A stretch of 12,966 nt of DNA from Cephalothrix simula (Eukaryota > Nemertea > Palaeonemertea > Archinemertea > Cephalotrichidae). Positions 7,434-12,966 of the stretch are shown here, in pieces. The notes beneath the pieces were generated by a model, which searched no databases, had not been told where the DNA came from, and saw nothing but the letters and a program-made list of their open reading frames with translations. The stretch is taken from assembly GCA_035591015.1 (NCBI GenBank), contig JAXIUW010203620.1:6362-19327 (forward strand), in the 5' to 3' direction. Numbering within the stretch: position 1 is the first letter of the stretch; each line of letters opens with the position of its first letter. The position numbers and the translations under genes were made by a program.

Positions 7434-8700
7434 CAGTGAGGGGAATGTCCATGAACTTTCAGCATGCCTGAATATCATTGCACTTTAACTTTACAAAATT
7501 TTTGGCGGTTGTTTGCTCTGTTCTGGAGTAGGCACTGAAGCAATTTCCTGAATAGCCCCGCAAGACTTCTTCGAACCGGAATTGGAATCTGCCGACTTCT
7601 TTTGGTCCCTTGCCGCTCTTCGAAATGTGGGATCGTTAATGCTTCCTTTTGTACGAATAGATCAGTTAAACTCGTGTTTGTCCTTCAATTTAACCACTTT
7701 GGTTCTCCATCTGTTGACCATGAAGAGAGGTATTTTCATGACTAATTTTTTGATATTTTCACTGTATTCTAATATATCCATTGAACTGATAGATTTGACT
7801 GCGTTTTCATATTCAACTAAAAATATTGAGAAGTTATCTAGTTCTGTATCTAAGCCCTTAACATCATCAGAATTAATGTTGGGCCATTCCAAAGCTTTGT
7901 TGATGTACGCAGTGACGATGATATTAGAGACCCCATATCTTTTTTCTAACTCTTTTGTAGCAGCAGTGAAGACTATGTCAGCAATAGCATCCAGCTACAA
8001 TTAGATGTGCTTTACCAGTTGTGAATTGGTTCAAGTAGTTGATTTTTTCATCCAAATCAGAGAAGTTTGGATATTATCCTAGTTTTGAATTGGCGCATGA
8101 ATTTTCTGTACTTAAGTGGACCACCAGAAAACTTTTCAATGTAAAACACAGGCTTTCTTAGTTCCTTAACAACATCATTAAAAATGTCCAACCGACAGTG
8201 ACTGTTCCTGAATGGTAATGTAGAAACACTCAGGTTTTCAAGCTGTGAATTTAAATGCGTTCGCACAGCCTTGAGTTCTTCAAGATGGTCAGTTACCAAA
8301 GAGCGGCGTGGAACTGATTCATGAGGATCTGGAGATTGGATAGCAGAAAAGGTTTCAGCTATCAACCCAATTTATGTTACATCTTTGTTAGAAGCAGGTT
8401 CATCGGCAGAACCATGAATGGACTGTTCTTTTTTTGCAGGATCATCGACGGAACCATGAAAAGACTGTTCCATTTCCTTTTCCAGGGCACGATTTTCAGC
8501 TTCAGCCTTAGCCAATTCCATCTTTAGATCTATGGTCCGACACTTTTGGTTATACTATTGTTTGATTTTGACTGCCTCAGCCTCCAACTTTCTTCTTTCT
8601 TCGTCCATCTCTAGCTCAACCTGTAATGCGAGCCTTAGTCCTAGCTAATTGCTGGGAGACTGTAGTTGAATTGGATCTGCGAGAGCTCCCTAGACATCTT
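7434..8700 (-). pseudogene. BEL/Pao Gag (DUF1759-like), broken
   Basis: The capsid-like Gag region, N-terminus at right. It starts near an ATG at about 8697 with a Ser/Arg-rich stretch (SRRSNSTTVSQQLARTKARI). A charged helical segment follows (VELEMDEERRKLEAEAVKIKQ, then KMELAKAEAENRALEKEMEQS, about 8450-8630), probably a coiled coil. Next come an FSGGPLKYRKFMRQFKTRI box (about 8060-8120), DEKINYLNQFTTGKAHLIVAGCYC (about 7985-8055), and a WPNINSDDVKGLDTELDNFSIFL to PLFMVNRWR stretch (7682-7892). The FSGxPLxYxxF and LxxxxxGxA boxes are typical. Breaks include a frameshift near 8635, a TAG near 8552, a TAA near 8370, frameshifts near 8060 and about 7900-7985, a TGA near 7665, and two TAA near 7480. 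Confidence 0.9.
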
Positions 8701-8841
8701 GATTGGTTAAAAACGGAGTAACATCTGATTAAAAACATCATTGGATAAAACAGTAGAATAGAACATTGGATAAAATCAGCAAATTCATCATTCAACTATT
8801 TACATCAGACTAACTAGTAGCAGTTTCGGTCGGGACGATAA
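8701..8841 (-). other. BEL/Pao 5' leader with possible primer-binding site
   Basis: This is non-coding on the minus strand between the putative LTR and Gag. Immediately inside the putative LTR edge it reads TCGTCCCGACCG (8826-8837). This resembles a tRNA primer-binding site, which normally starts TGG, with one mismatch. The partner tRNA is not identified. Confidence 0.35.
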
Positions 8842-9052
8842 TGTACCGGGTAAATAAAAAACCAATATAGTTTACCAACGAGGATGAGAGACCAACTTTT
8901 AGACTTGATCTGTAGAGTTTATTATCTTTTGACTCCACATCATAACAAAAAAAAATATTAGAATGAACAAAACCCTCGAACAAGCATGGGTTTTGTTTCT
9001 CGACGAACTTCACTTCATGAGAACAGAATGTGTACTGCCAAAGTGTAGAACA
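8842..9052 (-). repeat. Putative 5' LTR of the BEL/Pao element (about 211 bp)
   Basis: On the minus strand this stretch starts TGTTCTACAC and ends CGGTACA, so it has the TG...CA ends expected of an LTR, and it lies directly upstream of a leader and Gag. It contains AATAAA on the minus strand (8918-8923), a candidate polyadenylation signal, and a hairpin (8966-8997). No second copy is present at the other end, so the boundaries are not proven by a direct repeat. A short minus-strand open frame across it (8810-9013) appears incidental. Confidence 0.4.
8966..8997. repeat. Perfect 10-bp hairpin inside the putative LTR
   Basis: AACAAAACCC (8966-8975) pairs exactly with GGGTTTTGTT (8988-8997) around a 12-nt loop. 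On the minus strand it lies upstream of the AATAAA, so it could be a structured element of the LTR transcript. That role is inferred. Confidence 0.85.
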
Positions 9053-9415
9053 AATCTTATCATACCAAACGTGGTCAAACTTGGCAGACTATAGCTGAAA
9101 AAATATCAAAGCAGAACGCATGCTATATGAGTTTGCTGAATTATGGTAATTTTTCCAGAAATTTAAAATGAATCATAGTAATATTAACCTGATACTAAAA
9201 TGTACATTTAATACTATTCCTAAAGAAGCGGCCAAAAAATTTGAAGTGGACAGCCATTTAGTGATTTTCTGACTTTGATTTGCCCCAGCAGCCAAAAAAC
9301 ACTTAAATAAGGGATTGAAGATAAATTTCAGGAATACACATCAAAAATAATATATTTTCTACAATAGTGACTATTTTATTTTTGATATGATGCTTTCGGT
9401 CTTGAAATCTGAGAA

Positions 9416-10165
9416 TAGACTGCAAACCTCATGACGTAGCAATCGCGCATTGCATTCCGGGATTGATTTTACTATAAGATCGGCCATTGAAGTCTTTTAG
9501 ATTTGAGATATAAATTTGAGACAAAAATAATATGATTCAAATAATACCAGGAATATATTAGTTGATTCTAAACAAACATGCCTTGCTTTGAGACAAAAAT
9601 ACTATGATTTAAATAATACCAGGAATATATTAGTTGATTCTAAACAAACATACCTTGCTTAAAATTAAACTGGACAAAATTCGGTTACTTTTTCCAAGCA
9701 TTATTTAGCCCAATTTTCTTTAATATCTGGTTTACCTGTTCTTTGTCAATTCTTTATCCGAAATTGATTAATAATCTTAACAGTAACACAAAAAGCCACT
9801 TATTCCAGAAGTCAACAAATTCACAAATTAAACTATACTAAAACATTTTCAGATATTATGTTCCATTTGAAGTTACTGGAGGCAAAGTTCCATTGAAAAA
9901 GCAAAATGAAACTGACCTCATTTGATTTTCAATACATTGTCTAAATTTTATTCTATTGCTTTTAAATTCAAAAGAGTATAGGAGGTCAATCATTTCTATT
10001 CTTTGTTTTCAGACACATCGATGTCAATATCTTGCCCTTTATTATGCGAATAAAGGTAAAATTATTATGATAGTAGATAGATAGTATGTACAAAATCCAC
10101 CATTTTCTTATGCTACAATCAATCCCGGTAGGCATTGTGGGACACGTCATGAGCTGTTCGGTCTA
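9416..10165. mobile_element. 750-bp TIR element nested in repeat A
   Basis: The left end TAGACTGCAAACCTCATGAC (9416-9435) and the reverse complement of the right end (TAGACCGAACAGCTCATGAC, 10146-10165) match well. The similarity continues through CCGGGATTGATT and ATAAGA for about 65 bp on each side. TA occurs at both borders, compatible with a TA target-site duplication as in Tc1/mariner-like elements, but the superfamily is uncertain. There is no coding capacity, so it is a non-autonomous (MITE-like) element. The paralogous left copy of repeat A is continuous at 3140/3141, giving an empty site that fixes both borders to within a few bases. A 72-bp tandem duplication lies inside. Confidence 0.8.
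9517..9660. repeat. 72-bp tandem duplication
   Basis: Two head-to-tail copies, 9517-9588 and 9589-9660, start TGAGACAAAAAT and end CCTTGCTT. They differ at three positions by eye. The duplication lies inside the 750-bp TIR element and has no coding role. Confidence 0.95.
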
Positions 10166-10308
10166 TTAAAAATTATATTTTCCACGATTTTTTAAAACCG
10201 GAAGTTGCCCATCCTACATTAACATCAAATTGCATGCGTCCGAAAATCAAATTCTATGCCAACTTGCGCAAAAAACCCTCATTGTATGCAGTTTGATTGT
10301 CCGGGGTG

Positions 10309-11042
10309 TTTATTGTACTGAGATGAATCATGCTAACACCTCTTAGCATGTAGGAAGGTTAACTTTATTTGAATTAGCATCCGAGTTACATCTAGCTGCT
10401 ATGTTCCAGATAATTTAAGTTCCTTTAAGTGTCTAAGTAGCTGTTCTCTCCTTTGATGCGTTTATCCCAGTTGACAAATTGGACTTAGACACGTTCTGGG
10501 TTGTGTTCCAAGCAGTACTAATGAGGTACTAGACTAACGGGAAAATTTTCAGTTAATTTCCATTGGTGGCTTTCGTACAATAAAGGTTATTATCTTCAGA
10601 GATATTTGCATTGACATCATCATCTCGAAATTCCTTTAATGTGGATACGCAGCCATGATTAAAAAGAATGATTCAATTATGAATTCTTCGTTATCCTTTT
10701 TACTATAACATCCTTTCAACGTTTTAAAACCGATGTCTTTAACTAGAAAAATCTTCTTATGGTTTCTTTTATATTTAGACTTAAAAAGCTTTGCAAGAAG
10801 TCATGTTTTGAAAGATTACTTAATTGTAATTAGTTTGTAAACTTGGTGAAAAGGTTGTTAATTGACTAGAATAATCTTTGTGTAACACTGCATTGAATGA
10901 AGGTGACAACAACAGCTTATTATTCTGCTTATCCTCGTCAAAAAGACATGAAAAGCGTCGTCTAAGGGGAAAAAAACCACCGACTTAGGGTATCTTCGTC
11001 GATATCTACTTCCCCTATTTCGGGTATAATTCTTCCCCACAT
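10309..11042. other. AT-rich DNA, no gene recognised
   Basis: There is no supported gene. Two small inverted repeats occur: CATGCTA/TAGCATG at 10329-10350 (7-bp stem), and GTGTCTAAGT at 10429-10438 with its exact complement at 10483-10492. Short open frames here, including 10858-11040 on the minus strand, have no recognisable content. Confidence 0.5.
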
Positions 11043-11208
11043 ATCGTTCCTTTTATGGCATAGGGTGATAAATGACACTCGCAATCACATTGAGAAACTA
11101 GAAATCGGCCAGTGTTATCATAATATAATGCTAGGGATATCACTATTATTTTCTCCATGCAACTGCGAGTGGCGATTTTATCACCTTATGTCATAAAATG
11201 GACGATTT
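11043..11208. mobile_element. About 165-bp palindromic MITE-like element
   Basis: The left arm 11043-11086 (ATCGTTCC...TTTTATGGCATAGGGTGATAAA...CACTCGCA) matches the reverse complement of the right arm 11160-11208. The matches include ATCGT, TTTTATG, CATA, GGTGATAAA and CACTCGCA, with a few mismatches and one small indel. About 73 bases of unrelated AT-rich sequence lie between the arms. It is non-coding. No convincing target-site duplication is seen, so the exact ends are approximate. Confidence 0.75.
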
Positions 11209-11537
11209 AGGTTCTTCATTTGTTATTTAAATTTTTGAGTGGCTTCGAAAATACTAATAGACAAAAATGGGGGGCCTATACATTTCTTGTTGGGGAAGCC
11301 GTCGCCTCTTTTCGTTAGTCATATCATCTAAAATCACTTCAACGTTCAAACCAGTTTATCTTTTGTAATTATGTATATGCTGAATGTTGTCCGGCAGCAG
11401 CAGTGCTCGCTACGCCAGCTCACCACAAAACTAAAAGGTGTACCTTCGGAGTTAACAGTCATCAGAGTTAATTCTGGGTACACAAATTGATGGAGAAATT
11501 GGTTGAGCATGGCGTGATGTTTGTTATCCGGCCCCCA
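11209..11537. other. No gene recognised
   Basis: An anonymous stretch with a short CAG-rich spot near 11394-11405. No coding similarity, RNA gene or repeat end is visible. Confidence 0.5.
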
Positions 11538-11962
11538 AGGGTTTCTTATATTAGGGGTATAACCTATATATCACTGGAAAGGGCATGCGAAATGGAGTGC
11601 AACGGTAGTAGTTTCATGACCCTACCACCATCTAGTGGAGGGTGGTGGTTAGAATGGCCAAAAATCAACAAATTATAGATTTTTTTATTTGTGGCAAATA
11701 GGAAAATAGGAACCCCATAAACTGTATATCTCTGGAAAGGGCATGCAATATGCAGTTAAATGGTGGTGGTTTCATATCCTTACCACCACCTGGTGAAAAA
11801 TGGCGCCTAAAAATGTTTAAATTGGGAATTTTGATTTTGAATATTTTTGACCACCATTCTCAATCAGATGGCGGTAGGCCATGAAACTACATGTAGCACC
11901 ATTTTACTGCAGTTTGCATGCCCTTTCCATGGGGTGCCTGTACCCCTAATACGAGAAACCCT
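11538..11962. mobile_element. 425-bp foldback element built of three copies of one module
   Basis: Terminal arms 11538-11650 and 11851-11962 are inverted repeats of about 112 bp. On the plus strand the left arm has AGGGTTTCTTATATTAGGGG, then CTGGAAAGGGCATGC, GTAGTTTCATG and CTACCACCATCT. The right arm carries the same series reversed, ending AGAAACCCT. A third, direct copy lies in the middle (about 11711-11796): CTGGAAAGGGCATGC, then GGTGGTTTCAT and TTACCACCACCTGGTG. It is non-coding and has no transposase. It could be a MITE or a foldback element. The flanks show no clear target-site duplication. Confidence 0.8.
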
Positions 11963-12602
11963 CATTTCAATTCTTTTTGTATAAAAGCTATTATCTGATT
12001 ATTGGTCTGATAACTTCATATTCTAAGGAAGAACAGAACTACCTTATTAAAGAAATGTCTCCCTTATGTCTCACTAAATCACGTCACTGAGCCGAAATAT
12101 CTGTGTCTCAAATGTAGTGAACTATTTATTATAGTCCTGGGATACATTTTTGATAAACATATCCCTCTTCGTCTGTTATTGCTCTAATTTTTGGTTTCTG
12201 GCTAAAAAGTCAGTCGAACTTAGGTATGTGGTATCTCAATTTGCTGTTGATTGACACGCAACTGTAACAGTTTTTTGTCCTTTAGAACAAAATAGGCAAT
12301 TTTCCCTAGTCTAATAAGACTTTTAGATGGATTTCTTCGATTTTTAGCGCAAATCTAAGAGAGGTATATCTCAAAAGCTTTTCTTATAACAATTTTCAGA
12401 TATTGATCTTTACTAAACAATGAAAAATGTTATTTTATATTTCTCTCTAATATAATCTGAACGTGATACTTTGAGATACTTTGGGATTTTACTTATTACA
12501 CAAAAATTAAATTTAACTTATACCAAAAATCAGTCTCATTGAGAAATCAAAAAGAACATATATGTGCATTTAGGTGTGAAAAAAAAGAATTATCAAAAAT
12601 GA
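11963..12602. other. AT-rich DNA, no gene recognised
   Basis: No open frame of note, no RNA gene and no transposon end seen. The words TTGAGATACTTTG and GAGATACTTTGGG overlap near 12470-12485 as a small internal repetition. Confidence 0.5.
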
Positions 12603-12660
12603 AAGTTACCGCTTTTTTCTAAAACCTTTGCAAGTTACCACTTTTTTCTAAAACCTTTGC
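12603..12660. repeat. 29-bp tandem duplication
   Basis: Two adjacent copies, 12603-12631 and 12632-12660, begin AAGTTACC and end AAAACCTTTGC. They differ at one position (G/A after TTACC). It is a recent local duplication with no evident function. Confidence 0.97.
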
Positions 12661-12763
12661 ATTTATTTGAATTGAATATTAAATGCTGTCCACTGTGCAT
12701 TAAGGCCTAAATAAAGTTCCCTTCGCCGGCGACGACGTGCATGAGATATTACATTTTGATTCC

Positions 12764-12796
12764 CAAAGTATAGACTCCACCTGTCGCTATACTTTG
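12764..12796. repeat. Perfect 10-bp hairpin
   Basis: CAAAGTATAG (12764-12773) pairs exactly with CTATACTTTG (12787-12796) around a 13-nt loop. It is not followed by a T-run that would suggest a terminator. It lies about 80 bases before the SINE head. Its role is unknown. Confidence 0.85.
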
Positions 12797-12871
12797 ACAT
12801 CATCCATACCTGAAGCCATTAAAACAGTGAATCGATAAAATATTAGTAATAAAATACTATGACTGTACATC

Positions 12872-12966
12872 TGGCATGCTGGTGAGATTGGTAGAGCGTT
12901 CGCTACATAAACCAAAGGAACTTGGTTCGAGCCCGGGCGCGTTCATTCCTTTTTTTTTTTTTTTTT
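12872..12966 (+). mobile_element. tRNA-derived SINE head / tRNA-like sequence, edge-truncated
   Basis: An RNA polymerase III type-2 promoter is visible. Box A is TGGTGAGATTGG at 12880-12891, with one departure from the TRGYNNARNNGG consensus. Box B is GGTTCGAGCCC at 12924-12934, which fits GGTTCGANNCC. The 44-base offset between the boxes is right for a tRNA. A T-arm can be drawn (CTTGG/CCGGG with two G-U pairs), but a clean anticodon stem cannot, so this is not a functional tRNA. A run of 17 T (12950-12966) follows directly and reaches the window edge. It may be a Pol III stop or an assembly artefact. I read it as the tRNA-like head of a SINE or a tRNA pseudogene. Confidence 0.7.

Larger units (their letters stand above)
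3600..9052 (-). mobile_element. Degenerate BEL/Pao LTR retrotransposon with nested insertion
   Basis: All protein similarities run on the minus strand in the order typical of BEL/Pao elements: Gag (DUF1759-like), zinc knuckles, retropepsin-like protease (DUF1758), linker, reverse transcriptase, Peptidase_A17 region, H2C2 zinc-binding domain and integrase core. The BEL/Pao call rests on family wording, for example the IHHxSDxSE-type box, CVTCxxYRGxxLEQ before the integrase, and GVDYF..FLVKRGRS. Coding is broken by many stops and frameshifts. The RNase H part is deleted, and the 3' end plus 3' LTR are missing. A 761-bp element interrupts it at 4149-4909. An LTR-like 5' end is suggested at 8842-9052. 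It is a dead copy that depended on active relatives when it inserted. Confidence 0.93.
9165..10308 (+). repeat. Repeat A, right copy, interrupted
   Basis: This matches the minus strand of 3087-3415 in two blocks, 9165-9415 and 10166-10308. The matching anchors are listed with the left copy. The gap between blocks is the 750-bp inserted element. A further 80 bases (about 10190-10269) are not matched in the left copy. They include a 14-bp inverted repeat, 10224-10237 with 10284-10297 (12 of 14 matched). The outer edge is GGGGTG at 10303-10308, mirroring CACCCC at 3087-3092. The outer flanks TTCAT (left) and TTTAT (right) are similar, but this could be chance or continuing homology. Confidence 0.75.

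Noticed and set aside
7582-8004. 140-codon plus-strand frame
   Set aside because: It is antisense to the Gag box with WPNINSD..LDNFSIF, which is the meaningful strand.
8810-9013. 67-codon minus-strand frame
   Set aside because: It falls in the putative LTR and leader, with no similarity to any Gag or other known protein.
9517-9660. CRISPR-like or satellite array
   Set aside because: Only two 72-bp head-to-tail copies without spacers, in eukaryotic DNA; it is a simple tandem duplication.
3087-10308. Facing repeats as the LTRs of the BEL/Pao element
   Set aside because: LTRs must be direct repeats; these are inverted and lie outside the element with unrelated spacers.
11487-11678. 63-codon plus-strand frame
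   Set aside because: It is mostly the arm of the foldback element; the codons reflect the repeat, not a protein.
12872-12949. Functional tRNA gene
   Set aside because: The Pol III boxes fit, but no proper anticodon stem or matching acceptor stem could be drawn; a SINE head or pseudogene is more likely.

Overview
The window looks like AT-rich, non-coding, repeat-laden nuclear DNA of an invertebrate animal. The evidence is a decayed BEL/Pao LTR retrotransposon (a metazoan family), several small inverted-repeat (MITE-like) elements, a tRNA-like SINE head, and no compact bacterial-style genes. An aquatic invertebrate, perhaps a mollusc or another lophotrochozoan, is my best guess, but that rests on general impression only. 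I see no intact host gene.

Layout. Bases 1-229 are anonymous. Bases 230-582 hold a hAT-like MITE with CAGGGTG ends. A 160-codon open frame of unknown meaning lies at 596-1078. Bases 1079-3086 are AT-rich DNA with nothing recognisable. From 3087 to 10308 the window is a nested stack of repeats. Two diverged copies of one roughly 350-bp repeat (here 'repeat A') face each other at 3087-3415 and 9165-10308. Between them, on the minus strand, lies a dead BEL/Pao element (about 3600-9052). Its order, read right to left, is: LTR-like segment, Gag, zinc knuckles, aspartic protease, linker, reverse transcriptase, Peptidase_A17 region, H2C2 zinc-binding domain, integrase core. Every domain is broken by stops and frameshifts. 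The RT has lost its catalytic aspartates, the RNase H part is largely deleted, and the 3' end with the second LTR is missing.

Younger insertions sit on this skeleton. A 761-bp element (4149-4909) is inserted into the integrase coding region and flanked by a perfect 9-bp target-site duplication. A 750-bp element with about 65-bp terminal inverted repeats (9416-10165) is inserted into the right copy of repeat A; the left copy of repeat A shows the matching uninterrupted site. To the right are a roughly 165-bp palindromic MITE (11043-11208), a 425-bp foldback element made of three copies of one module (11538-11962), a short tandem duplication, a hairpin, and a tRNA-derived SINE head running into poly-T at the window edge.

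Nothing here works together as a functional pathway. The value of the window is as a readable relative chronology of nested transposition and decay. No new functional system is evident. The best candidates for undescribed families are the 761-bp insert, the 7.2-kb inverted-repeat structure and the three-module foldback element.
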